Origin: Vandiemenella viatica
Lineage: Eukaryota > Arthropoda > Insecta > Orthoptera > Morabidae
Reading direction: 5' to 3'
DNA: 64,000 nucleotides
Assembly: GCA_031002005.1 (NCBI GenBank)
Contig: CM061919.1
Span: forward strand, 39,521,088-39,585,087
Shown here: positions 22,717 through 35,139 of the stretch, one piece after another
Position numbering within the stretch: position 1 is the stretch's first letter
How the letters are laid out: each line of letters opens with the position of its first letter
The notes under the pieces: generated by a model
Databases searched by the model: none
Seen by the model: the letters and a program-made list of their open reading frames with translations, nothing else
What the model was told of the DNA's origin: nothing
Translations under genes and position numbers: made by a program

Positions 22717-24530
22717 TCTTATATATATATATATATAAAAACAGACGTCTGTTTTCCTATATTTCACTTTTCAGCCACCACTACCTAGCACAGATCACTG
22801 GTCTTTGTGTGTGCAAGTAGTATGGAGTTTCCTGTCGTGCACAACGTTTGCCGAATGTCACTAGCTGTGGGGATGTGCGAGATATGATGGCTAAAAGTGG
22901 TCGATGCAGGGCATATTCGTATTTCGACAAAATACATGTGCCTCCGTATATGTCACTCTGCTATCATAAACACATAGCATAGACCATTGGTCTTTGTGTG
23001 TGGTAGTGGTATCGTGGCTCCTATCGTGTACTATGGTGGTTAGATGTCAGTAGCTATGGGGGTGGGGGAGATATAGTGGTTGAAAGGGGATCACCCTTTG
23101 GCCCCTGGTAGTAGCACAGTGTCACCCGTCGATAACAATGTTGGCCGAATTTTGGTAACTGTGGTGGTGTAGGAGATATGGTGGTTGAAAATGGCCGATC
23201 AAGGCTATTTTCGTATTCCGACCAAAGACATGTGTCTCTGTATATGTCACTCAGCTGCCACAACTACAAAGCATAGACCATTGGTGTTAGGGTGTTGTAG
23301 TGGTGTCGTGTCTTTTATCGTGTAGTATGGTGGTTAGATGTCGGTAGCTATGGGGGTGTGGGAGATATGGTGGTTGAAAGTGGTCACCCTGCGGCTCTTT
23401 CATATTTCTACCAAAAACGTATTTGTCATGGTGTATCACTTTTCAGCCAAAACTGTCTAGCGCAGATCACTGGTGTTTGTGTGTGGTAGTTGCATAGAGT
23501 CACACATCAATAACAACATTGGCCGAATTTCGGTAACTGTGGTAGTGTGGGAAATATGATGGTTGAAAGTGGCTGATCAAGGATATTTTCGTATTTTGAC
23601 CAAAGACATGTATCTCCGTATATGTCACTCTGCTGCCACAACTACATAGCATAGACCATTGGTGTTTGTGTGTAGTAGTGGTGTCATGTCTCCTATCACG
23701 TACTATGGTGGTTGGATGTCGGTAGCTATAGGGGTGTGGGAGATACGGTGGTTGAAATTGGTCGCCCTGCGGCACTTTCATATTTCTACCAAAAACGTAT
23801 GTGTCATGGTGTATCACTTTTCAGCCAAAACTATCTAGCGCAGATCACTGGTGTTAGTGTGTGGTAGTAGTACAGAGTCACCCGTCATTAACAACATTGG
23901 TCGATTTTTGGTAACTGTGGTAATGTGGGAGATATGGTGGTTGAAAATGGACGATTAAGGATATTTTCGTATTTCGGCCAAAGACAGGTGTCTCCATATA
24001 TGTCACTCTGCTGCTACAACTACATAGAATAGACAATTGGTGTTTATCTGTCGTAGTGATGTCGTGTCTCCTATCGTGTACTATGGTGGTTAGATGTCAG
24101 TAGCTATGGGGGTGTGGGCAATATAGTGTTTGAAATTGGTCGCCCTGTGGCACTTTAATATTGCTACCAAACACGTATGTGTCATGGTGTATCAATTTTC
24201 AGCTTCAACTATCTAGTGCAGATCACAGGTGTTTTGTGTGGTAGTAGCATAGAGTCACCCGTAGATAACAACGTTGGCCGAATTTCGGTAACTGTGGTAG
24301 TGTGGTAGATATGGTGGTTGAAATTGTTCGATCAAGGACATTTTCGTATTTCAACCAAATACATGTGTCCGTATATTTTACTTTTCTGCCTGAACTACTT
24401 AGCTCAGATGACTGGCGTTTGTGTGTGGTAATAGCATCGAGTCTCCCATCGTGCACTATGGTGGTTAGATGTCGGTAGCTGTCAATGCAAATTCTTTACA
24501 AACACGAACAATGTCGTGGGTACCAGCTAG
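22717..24530 (+). mobile_element. Helitron inserted in LINE D, filled by a ~375-bp higher-order array
   Basis: The 5' end is TC followed by a TA-rich run (22717-22737) and ACAGACGTCTG; the preceding base is A. The 3' end has a hairpin CACGA/TCGTG (24503-24518), then GGTACCAGCTAG ending at 24530, with T following. It is 1814 bp and non-autonomous, with no Rep or helicase. The interior consists of about five copies of a ~375-bp dimer made of two related ~187-bp monomers. The A type is marked by CTATGGTGGTTAGATGTC (for example 23040, 23328, 24083), the B type by a GAGTCACCCGT...AACAACGTTGGCCGA segment (for example 23487, 24250). Clean termini and A^T flanks make the call strong. Confidence 0.88.
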
Positions 24531-26392
24531 TTCGGCAATAAATTCAAATGAAAATGATGTCACCTGTCTGCCAAACAGTCCCAGCCCAACCCATGTGACA
24601 CTTTCATAAGGGCCGTAGCAAGCAGTCACGCATCGAGTAGCTCTCCTCTGAATTTTCTCTTACGCGTCAATCAATCGCTTGTGATATGGATCCCAAACTC
24701 CACAGCAGTAATCCAAATGTGGGCGCACTACAGTTTTGTTTGCTATTTCCTTTGTATGAGCATTACAATTCCTCAAAATACTACCTATGAATCAGGATGT
24801 AGAATTAGCTTTACTTAAGATGGATGTTATGTGCAGGTCACATTTCATGTTGCTTTGAACTATTCCATGTAGTCAACCTTGTCAATAACTGAATTGTTTA
24901 CTCTGTACTCATGAACAAACAGATTATTTTTGTTACTTATTCGCATGCCTTGCACTTTTTGTAGTTAAGTGTAAGCTGCCATTTATAGCACCATTCTGAA
25001 ATAACATATCGATCGCCCTGAATTTCAAAGCAATCGTCAGAGCACCTTATTTCCCTGTAGATCAGGGCACCATCAGCAAACAATCTTAACTTGAAATTAA
25101 CATTGTCACCAGCATCATTTATATAAATTAGGAAAAGAAGTGGTCCTATTACACTGCCTTGAGTGAGTTAATCCTAAGTAACATCTAGCTTAGAAGAGGC
25201 TTTCCCATCAACAATGACATACTGTGACCAACCAGTTAGAAAATCACATATCCATTCACAAATGTGATTTGATATACTGTATGTTCGAATCTTCACTAAA
25301 AGCCAGTTGCATGGTACATAGTCAAAAGCTTTCTGAAAACCTAAGAAAATAGCATCAACTTGTGAACCTATGTTGATAACCTTCATTAAGACGTATGAAA
25401 ACAAGGCCAATTATGTTTCATACGATCTCTTCTTCCAAAATCCATGTTGATACAGTATAAGTAACTCATTTTCATCTAGAAACTGCATCATGTTAGAGCA
25501 TATAACATGCTTCAGAATTGTACTGCAAACAGATGTTAGAGATATGAGTTGATAATTCTTAGTATATCTCCAATCTCCTTCCTTGAAAACAGGAATTTCC
25601 AGGTCTATTTTTCAGTCATATGGAACTTTTTTCTGTACTCAAGATTTAGGTAATACACCTGATAGAAATGGTTCTATTTCACCACATATTCTGAAAATAC
25701 TCTGACTGGTATACCATCGGGACCTGGCACTTTCCTCAACTTCAGGAGTTTTAATTGATTTACAATACCTACACTATCAATTTGTACTGAATATATATCT
25801 AATTCTATATGATGTGGTAAAGTGGGAATGTGTTCAACATTTTCATCAGTGAAAGAATTTTTGAATCCAGTGTTAAATACGGTAGCTTTATCACAGCTGT
25901 CATCAACTTCATGACTGTCTTGTATTAGAACTGGCATATTATTGTCACTACAACTAATTGTTTTTTTTATGTATGACCAAAATTTCTTTGCATTTTCAGT
26001 GAAGTTCTTAGAAAGTTATTAAAGGCCTCTTAACATGTCCTCTTATCTCATCTAATTTTTCTAAATCACTTCGATACATTGTCCTTCTTGAACATGCATG
26101 TAACTTCCTTAACTTATTGAGTAACCTTTTGACTTCATGTGTATACCGTGGGGGAGCATTCCCTTCCCCGATTGTCCATTTTGGTGTATGTGAGCCCATA
26201 CCTTCCCCAACTATGAATTGATGCCACATTTCTTCAATGGTGGCTCTTGCTACTATGAAGGTAATGTAACTGTCCCTCAAATACATTTTGAAACGCTCCT
26301 TTAAGGGCCTTTTCGAATCTGTAAACAATCCTTTCTTTCTTTCTTTTTTTTTGCGTGCAGTTGTTAATTTTATTGTAGCAATTACAGCTTTA

Positions 26393-27940
26393 TCTATATA
26401 TTAATACGCTAAGCGAAAACTTTGGAAACATTTTTCAGAATATTGCGCGCACGGAGAAGTGTGAGATTTGGCATAGTTAAAGTTTATATGGGGAAGAAGT
26501 GCATAAAGCCAAAATGTACATATAATATGTGTTAAAAATACATTAAATTAAATTAAATAAATCATTCGTTGTATACATTCAATTGTTTTTAAGTGGCAAC
26601 GACACTTAGCGATTCTGCCAATGTCTGTGATCTTTGGTCAACAGTAAAGAAAAAAAAATTATAAGCATAGTTAAAACATGTTACAGCTACATTATTAAAT
26701 GAAAAATAAATTCGCGAACGTGTGTGTGAGTGAAATCGGATCGGAGCCAACTATGTGACGTGTATTTCCAGCATTGAGATACTCTGTGGCCTTTGATGAA
26801 ACCAAAGAGTCGAGCTTAATCTCTGAATTTACATACAAGCAAGAAAGCAACATTTCGAAACGGAGTATATTCGGAATTCATAAAATCGTGATTTAGATAT
26901 ACGATGTTACAATGATGCAGTTCAAATTGATGTAGCTGTAATATGATGGTGAGCCACCATTTGAACGAAATCTGGTAGTTAAAAAAAGTGAGTACATGTA
27001 TGGCAGCAAAGTCGGTTCAAGTTTACGTCGCGATACAAGATAAAATGATTGTATCAATGCGCGTGTGATTGAGGCTTTGAATTTGTACCGCCAATATTAC
27101 CGGAGATTGTGGTTAGGTTGAAATTCAGCCTGGACCAGAAAGAAAACAGAACCTTCTTGTCACAGCAAAAGACACGAGGAATTTAGTTATTTAGGCAACT
27201 TTCATAAGCACTATATCACGTTGTGACGTCAACTACTCCCGCAAAGTCTTTATATACTGAGTTTAGCATTACGTCGGCACCTACAAATATTGCCCTGTCG
27301 TTCTAAATCATGGTCTAAATTTGGTACACACATTCCTTAGGCGATAATATTTGATTTAAAGTGTATATCGTAAGCTTCGAATATGTTGAAATGAGGAAAA
27401 ATCACTCGAAATGTGGGTAGATACATACATGTTATTACGCATAAAATACACGCTCATAGCTGTTGACATTTATTCCACGTGTTTTTAAGTCTTAATTATT
27501 GAATAAAAACTGCTTTACATATGCAAATATAAAATCATGTAACATTTACGATTTCTCTGTGCGGGCTGTCATATTGTTTTTCAGTGCTAAGATATATTGC
27601 ATGGCGTCTACCGTAACTAATAGCAGTTGCGGTTAGGTTGAAATGCAGCCTGGACCAAGAATTATGAGTAAGAAACACACAGAAATAATATCGACATGTA
27701 ATAACGTGTATTTCTTGCTTAATAACATGTGTGCATCTACCCACATTTGAAGTAATTTTAGAAACACCCTCGCAGCCAAAAACATCAATGTGTACAGTAT
27801 ATGATATAGTTATGCTTGCAGCAAACGCAATAGAACAAATTCAAAAAAAACTATTTGCAATAATTATTACTCTGTTACAAAAAAAAAACTAATTAACTTA
27901 ATGAATTATGGTCGAATTTCGACCACTGGGCGATCTCTAG
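26393..27940 (+). mobile_element. Helitron inserted in the LINE D endonuclease
   Basis: The 5' end TCTATATATTAATACGCTAA begins at 26393 after an A. The 3' end has hairpin GGTCGA-ATT-TCGACC (27910-27924), then ACTGGGCGATCTCTAG ending at 27940 and followed by T. It is 1548 bp with no coding capacity. Two internal copies of a roughly 30-bp segment (GGTTAGGTTGAAATTCAGCC at 27112 and GGTTAGGTTGAAATGCAGCC at 27632) lie about 520 bp apart. Excising it joins GGAATAAGTGATTA to TAAAGCTG on the minus strand, restoring the LINE frame ISDYKAV. Textbook non-autonomous Helitron. Confidence 0.92.
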
Positions 27941-29300
27941 TAATCACTTATTCCCATGGTCATAGAAATGTCTATGAATAAATCAGGCCTATTTGAAACG
28001 AGAATATCTAAAATGTTTTCATAACCATTGTGGCATTGTTTTGGTTCAGCGACGAGCTGCTCAAGATTGTGATCTGAGAAAAGGTCTAAAATGATTTTGC
28101 AAGCTGCTTTATCCCTGCCAACAGTAGCATGAAAATAACTAATCATATCAATATATGGCAATTAGAAGTATTATTGTATGGTCCGGAAATTGATGAGTTA
28201 TATTATTTACACGATTCCTTAAGGCATCAGGTGGACAAAATAAGGTGCCTGTCACAAGATTTATCCTAGCTATATTGAGCTTATTTCATAAGATTTTGCT
28301 GACCATATGGACATCTATTTCATTACACGGGAGGTACTTACTAACAGATGTAAATACACCACCCACATGGGAATTCAACCTGTCGTTTTGGAAAATATTC
28401 ATGCTGCTATTAAAGATTTCTGCAACACTGATATCCAGTTTTAACCTGCCCCCCCCCCCCTATTAAGATATCAGCTTTTGTACTACAAATTACATTTTCG
28501 GGTTCATGCTGTTTGTTAAAAATACTTCTATAGTTAAGTACGAGAACTATTAATGCTACAGATTCTTTTGAGCTACTGCGGTGCTGAATTTACCTGGGCT
28601 GCCCATATCTGTATTTCCTGTTCCGGTCATCCTCGCTCAGCCTAAAAAACTTTCAATGCACTCCACATGGCCCCTGCCACACATGTAGCCAATTCACATG
28701 TGTAGTGCACACGTGATCTATTCAAGGGATCCCTACATTACTCAACCCCAGGGTGAAGATCGAGGAATCTACAGCCAAGACTATCACGGAAACGCCATAG
28801 TCTGGTACCGCCTCTCAACACGGCTCTGAACCAGAGGTCCACAGTCAGTTCTATTAACAATGCTTATGCTGCAGACAGTTAGGTCAGCTGAAATCTTGCA
28901 ACCAATAGCCACAGAGTTTAGCTTTTCAGCAACCCACTGGAAGGAAGGAGGATAACCCCTGACCGAAGGAGGCAAGCATCATTCGTGCCAACACAAGGTA
29001 CAATCTGCAGCTGGCTACACTCCACGTGTTCAATGGCATCTGGAATACACAATGAATGGATACTGGATTTCATCCCCCAGCTATTCTCCATTTCCCTAAG
29101 GGGCTCTAAAAACTACATAACATTAAAATTTCGGGCTACTTGAATTCTCTTCTGCAGTTGCCCAGACCTAGCAAGCTGGGAGGCTGCCAACTCACATGAT
29201 TACTATTGTGAGACTGAATCAGTCCCAGACAATATGTTAAGCTGGTTCGACACACCAGGTGACCACCACACAGATTCTAACATTTCTGCCTGGATGATGA

Positions 29301-31145
29301 CTGGTTGGGGAGTAAATTGCAGTCGCAAATTGTATGATCAGCTTTCTGAGTACACTAAACTTATTGTTCATAGCTATACACAAAACCTAAATATTTGCTT
29401 AAAGTGGATCAACTGTTTTTACCATAACTTCCTCAGTATCTTTTCAGTATCGGTAAGACAGGAGAGTGTAGAAGAAACTTGTTCAGTATCACACCCGACC
29501 CGCTGGAGTGGAAAATTAATGATGATGTTGAGGTCAACTGTTACAACACCAAACAACCACTCTTTCTCTCCACAAAACAATGAAATTACTTAAAACTTGA
29601 TAATTAGCTACTGAAACCAATACACAATGTTTATTTCTATCAATAAAAAGCAAGATATTAAAAAAATGGCTTATTTAGTGAAAATCAATTTCTTCTACAA
29701 ATCAAAATAACTACAAATTGCTTGCAAAGCAAATTCAAAACAATTTTAAAAGTTGTTTGAAGATTAATTTCTGAGACTTTACAAATAAGTCCTCACAAAT
29801 CACCAGAACGTAGGGTGTATTTTGTGAATTACTGTCATAATGAAGAGACATCAGCAAAGCTGATATCTAACTGCAAAGCAATGTAATGTACACAATCTGT
29901 CAAAAAGTGTATAACTCATGATCAGCATTACTTTCTGTCAATGTTTACAAGGCAAAACATGATGCCAGGTTAATTGTATTTCTTCTCTATTCTGTCAGAG
30001 AAAGGAAGCTGTTTTGTGGTTGAACCTACTACATGGTGTATCAAAAAGGACTTTCAAAGCATATCAAAATTTATTCTGATAAGTTAGGGTTGTTTGTAGT
30101 GAAAAATTTCAGGTTTTACTCATACAGTGGTATGATACTAGTTTCAGTTACTTCAGGCATCATCTGCAATCAAGCCATGATCCCTGTGGATTTTGATTTC
30201 ACAACCCTAATTCTGCAGTAAATTTCATAGTTAGTATTAGCTTCCCTACAATTTATTCGACTACACAGCTTTGTTTACAATGGTCGTTTATTTTAGCATG
30301 AGTAATTACCAGGTTGATCACAGGTAGCAGACATTGTTGGCAAGTTTAGGAAATCTTTGCCTATTCCATGTCACAAAGAAATAAATTCAATGTATATTTC
30401 ATGAGCCTGCCATTCCAAGTTCTACTTTTTGGTGCGCACTACATGAATGTTTTTACTTGAAACCTTAGAGATTGTCAAGAGTTCAAGAAATCACTGATTC
30501 AGATAAAGTGGCTTGTGGACAATTCTGCACAAATATTTGGCTCACATGCAGGAAATAAAACATTCATGAACTCTCATAATTTTCAGTTAAAATTCTACAT
30601 CAATGCAAGAAGTCACACCAATTTCTCATATGCATCTGTGTTGGAGAACACTATAAATGCTGTGTATCTGAATAATTTAAAAATTTCCTCATTATAAAGA
30701 TTAAGGAAAACCCTTTACTACCCACAAGGTAATGCATAACCTCCTCAAAACAGTTCAGCATTCCCTAGTAATTCGACAGGTTAGGCAGGCAACAACCTAA
30801 CTCCCTACACTTCACACATTAGAACTGTTTTTCTTTTCTTTTTTCCTAGTTCAAATAAATACAATACATGTTCAACTTTCACATGGAAATTTTACTGTAA
30901 TCTGAAAGCAAATTTATAATATGATTGCAGAAGTGACACGAAATATGTTGTATTGTGTTTATCAGAAAATGATTTCCATTTGGACGTCTAACTCATCACC
31001 ACTGACTGTGATCAGAAAGCAAATTTATAATATGAATGCAGAAGTGACACCAAATATGCTGTATTGTGTTTGTCAGAAAATGATTTCCATTTCGATGTCT
31101 GACCCATCACAATTGGCAATTACATCAAACTGAAATGACACAGTG
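29301..31145. repeat. Unassigned sequence with a 111-bp tandem duplication at 30898-31120
   Basis: No gene recognised. Two copies of a ~111-bp unit (starting AAAGCAAATTTATAATATGA at 30904 and 31015) lie head to tail immediately left of the Tigger element. Because the period is a multiple of three, the plus frame 30921-31133 stays open through both copies, but the protein has no recognisable domain. Confidence 0.5.
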
Positions 31146-33301
31146 CAGTAGACCTCCAATTATCCAAATCAATTGGGATCATATCCCATTCGGATAATCA
31201 AAAATTCAGATGATTGATTTTTGTCTGAAAAAAAGGTCTACCGGTTTTTTAATCAATTACTTTATGTATGTTGAAAATTGGAGAAAAACTATTTTTAAAT
31301 AAAAAGAACTTTTAATTAATTAAATGAAAAGGCAACACTTTTATATGTTAAATGTACTTACAAGAGCTGTACATTAGTACAGTATGTACTTACCATACTA
31401 TAAATAAAAGTCATAGCTTGCTGAACATCTCGCTTAAAGTAAGCAGTTTGACTGTAATCATCTGTTTTCAGACAGCCGAGATATGCATCCACTTGACAGT
31501 GAGAAGTTGTTCGGGCTAATGCTCCATCCATGTCAACGCAGTTTCAAGGCCTGCAAATGCTTGTCCAGCTTCATCATCAACAACAAGATCATCTTATTCC
31601 TCAACACTTTCAATAAGTTCATCATCATTTAGAATTTCATACCCAGGGTCTAACAAATCACACACCACCCACTCTTGTATATCTTCATCACTAACATCTG
31701 AACATCCAGTAATTTCCAAAAGAATGTTTCTGAATTCCTCAAGTGACACATTATCCCCATCTTCTCCTCTCTCTTCCCTTTCCTTTTCTTGAGATCCTTA
31801 TTCTTCTTTTTCATTCTCTTTTTCAGTTGGTATGCCTTTCAACTTGTTCCACACTTGTGACTACCTTAGCCAAGCTCCAAGCTTCTGCCACCATGAAAGC
31901 GTAATCTTTCAATTTTTTTTTTTTCGGGTTAGCCAATACACTTTCGTTTTCACCCTCCACCAAAAATTTCCCTAAAAGTTGCCTTCTGTAATGGCATTTT
32001 ATGGTTTTGATTACAGACTGGTCCATTGATTGCAGCAAGCTTTTGACGTATAGCGGTAAAAAGATTGTTTTAAACTGGCCATTCCCTCATTCCAATAATT
32101 TTTCAGTGGTATGAGTTGGTGCAGTATCAACAACCAAAAGCACTTTGCTGCCTTCATTTCCAAGAGATTTTTGGTGCTTTTTCACTTCAGGGATGAAAGT
32201 TTCGTCATATCACTCGCTAAACAATGCTGGGTTGGTTTTTATAAATGAGGGGAAGTTTTTCACGTTTTTAAATGCTCTTGGGACTTTTGAATTTCCTATC
32301 AACAGAAGGGGTATTTTATGGCTTCCCGTAGAGTTCGCACATTTAAGCACCGTAACACGGTATTTACTAACTGGAGCACTAAAATCCCTGTTAGATGCTA
32401 CAGTGGTTTTAAGCAGAGCATTCAAAACAAGATCGGTTTCATCTGTGTTGTACAAATCTCAGGATCGTAGGTGTCTGCAACAACTTTAAATTTTTCAATA
32501 AAATCTTCTGCAGCTTTGGAGTCTGCTGATAACTTCTCGCCACTTAAGTCTAATTCACGGACACCATGCCTGCACTTAAAATTTCTTAACCAGTCGTCAT
32601 TTTCTTTAAAGGATTAACAACCAAGCTTCTGAGCTAAGATATCAGCTTTTTGACAAAGAATCAGGACCAAAATTTGGTTTTCCATAGAAAGTTGCTGCAA
32701 AAACCTATTGAAAAAAGCATCTTCTAAATCTTTGTTTGTTGCTGCCTTCAATTGTTTTCTTGAAAAACTTCTATATTCATTTTTAAGCACTGACACAAAA
32801 TTTAAAAGTGTAGGTTTTCTCCTTTTAATGTCTGAAATTGCTGATTGTCCAACATCATACAACTCAGCCAATTGTTTACCCATAACTCCTTTATCTGATC
32901 GCTCTATAATTTTATCTGCTAACAATAACACAACACGTTTTCTTTTAGAAGCCATGGTGAACAACGAAATGCACTCACAAACATAACAACGCACCAATGG
33001 GAAAGAGTAGCAGGTCAACAACACACTGACTAATCAAATGGCTGGGCCGTCCACCTGGTGAAGACAAGAATGTGTTTGGCGGACAATCATAGCTGCAAAC
33101 GCTGGGGGTCACAACAATGAGGGAGCCACAGTTTTTGCCCCGGCTTGGAAAATTCCTAGGTCTGCCACTGGGAAGGACAATAGGGAATAGGCAGAGAATC
33201 ATTATTTTGCGAATCATAGTATGTTTCTGTCTTAATTAAAAAATCAATTTGGATAATCAGCAATTTGGAAAGTCAGAGTTCAGATAATTGGAGTTCTACT
33301 G
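31146..33301 (-). mobile_element. Tigger/pogo-like DNA transposon (degraded)
   Basis: Terminal inverted repeats: CAGTAGACCTCCAATTATCC at 31146 and its counterpart CAGTAGAACTCCAATTATCT read from 33301 on the minus strand. The right flank is TA; the left is TG, presumably a mutated TA. The minus strand carries a transposase: N-terminal CENP-B/Psq-like helix-turn-helix at 32955-32620 (RVVLLLADKIIERSDKG, QLAELYDVGQSAISDIK), then YNTDETDLV with the first catalytic Asp (about 32450), VLLVVDTAPTH (second Asp, about 32130) and LQSMDQSVIKTIK (third Asp, about 32030). All three acidic residues survive, but several frameshifts and stops break the frame. Confidence 0.88.
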
Positions 33302-33590
33302 TAGTTTGAAACAAAATGTGACTTTCATCTATTCTATAAGTTATCACATTAAATTTGAAGGTTTTAAAGCCATTATTGAAGCACTCTGCATAACTATATA
33401 TAATTTTTAACTAAAACATCAAGACCATTCGTGAAGTATTCAATTTTAAATTAAATGCCATTTGATCACTGGATGTGAATGCAATGTACTCAATTGACAA
33501 GTTTTCTGTGCTGTGTGCTGTGCTGAATGCGAATGAGTTTTCATTTTTTGTAATGGCATGTATTTTTTTGGATCCAGCCTATTATGCTGA
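33302..33590. other. No feature recognised
   Basis: Short AT-rich spacer between the Tigger element and a PLE. A CTGTGCTGTGTGCTGTGCTG low-complexity run is at 33509-33528. Confidence 0.4.
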
Positions 33591-34730
33591 CAAGTTATTT
33601 TGTCCAAGAATCATTCTGCATCACCGTATTTACATCACTTTGCCCTGAAAGAAATGCACTCATCGATCGCTTACTTTTGTATTGTGCTGTTTAAACTCTT
33701 CACACCAGTTTTCCGTGGTCGTGGTAGTTCGGCCGATGTAAGTTTTTCACACTCATGTGGAAATGCTACAAACACCAGGAACTCTTAGGCCTAGATTATC
33801 CTTGACCCCTTATTTTCGCTGGTGACTGGTAGATACTTTTTATGTCATGCCATGCAATGCCAATTTTCCCCAATGAATTTCCGGCAAATGGCAGGAAAGC
33901 GTAAGCCTGGGATGTGTCTGCCTGCTGTACTGGAATGTTCTCCTTTACTAGCTTATGTTGAATCACCCTATCCATTCCACCTTATATATCTCTCAGGTGG
34001 TAGACTGGCTTTGTCAGATATCACCCTCACCCTATGTACAAGGGTATTTAACACAGTGTTATCCTGCACAGGAAAGTGGAAACTTATGGCTGGTTTGTGT
34101 AGATTGGTTTTCTGTACAAACTATGTCTTAGTATTCAATTTTTGCAATTAAAATGTCAAATAAGTTAGATGACTGTCCTATTCCATTTCTATTATAAAGA
34201 TTATGCTGAAATGAATTCTGTTGGGATGTTTCAGAAACTCATTTAAAGCCTTATTGTCATGGGGTCACTTAACAAATGTATCAACATATCTGAAAAGGAT
34301 ATAGTCTTGAGAACAGCTCCTTCCAAGTCTTTTTGCTCCATATGCTCCATGTTACTATAGGAAAAAGGGGGGACCTCATGGCAACTGCATCCATATGTTC
34401 ATAGTATTTCTGTAATACGTGGACACCACATACACCATATGTTCAAAAAAGTCCCCTATGACCGATTCAAACTGATGGCATATCAGCTACATTATATCGT
34501 TCAACGGGATGCGAGCAAATAAAGAAATCATGTCAAAACTATCCATCCAATATGTGTCCTTTAGTTCCAGGTATTCGATCCCAGTTGGTAGCCATTTAGG
34601 ACACAGGTTCATCGCCAGAAAAAAGGAGCGACTCTCGCCAAAGGATTTTATGGAAAGTAGGCAAACAAACCTCTCACTAGAAATGAAGTACAGAGCTATT
34701 GGAGTTTAATAAAATAAACCATTCAACATG
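33590..34730 (-). mobile_element. Penelope-like element with RT and GIY-YIG remnants
   Basis: From high to low coordinates, the minus strand shows RT blocks SFDMISLFARIPLND (motif A, F-D-M-x-S-L-F), the STYYRNTMNIWMQLP-x-GPP region (motif B), and FRYVDTFV with KALNEFLKH (motif C; YVDD reduced to YVDT). Next come ISFHFPVQDNTVLNTLVHRV and, at about 33790-33640, a GIY-YIG core GVCSIST...KTYIGRTTTTTENWCEEFKQH, in which TYIG is intact. Stops are frequent. The order RT then GIY-YIG is diagnostic of PLEs. It is an old copy, 5'-truncated near 34730. Confidence 0.75.
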
Positions 34731-35139
34731 CAGCTTGAAATAGGATGTTAGGTTTGTGAGGTGCGGGAAGAGAAAGTTTTTCCCAAGTCACATCCAGTGA
34801 GGTATGGCAGCGTAGCACACAGCTCCGTGATGTAACTTGATGGTACTGGCCCCACCAAAGTGTTAGCTGGATCAGTTAACACAAGGAAGCCTTATGCTAC
34901 TATGTAATACCAGTATACACATACTGGCTTATTTGAAAAGGAAATATTATTTGGCTGTGACTGCCAGCACACCTGCCTTCTAAGGTAGCATGCAGAACCG
35001 TCTTGATATGAATTATTTTTTAGGAACATTGTGAGGCCCAAGGATCCTTCAGTTCATTGAAGAGGATCTGCTGATAACCTAGACGCTGGTCCTGGTAGTG
35101 ACAGTACGAATAATTTTAATATTACAGTTTGAAATACTT

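Larger units (their letters stand above)
22480..29300 (-). mobile_element. LINE D: APE-type LINE with SGNH-esterase-like ORF1, split by two Helitrons
   Basis: From high to low coordinates: ORF1 part (29230-28580) with QLQIVPCVGTNDACLLRS, where GTNDA is the block III/V-like motif of SGNH hydrolases found in ORF1 of some CR1/Jockey LINEs; endonuclease (28560-27941) ending FIDISMTMGISDY; Helitron; linker (26392-25700) with KLRKVPGPDGIPVRVF; RT (25410-24800) with AFDYVPCNWLL, the PLLFLIYINDAGD block and LFADGALIYREI (D replaced by G in the catalytic pair); then, beyond the second Helitron, the C-terminus (22716-22480) with RCHTDVFMYSFF. Native length is about 3.5 kb. It carries many stops. Confidence 0.85.

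Noticed and set aside
22717..24530. A CRISPR-like or centromeric satellite array.
   Set aside because: Monomers of ~187 bp without short spacers, bounded by Helitron ends and embedded in a LINE: a transposon-internal array in a eukaryote.
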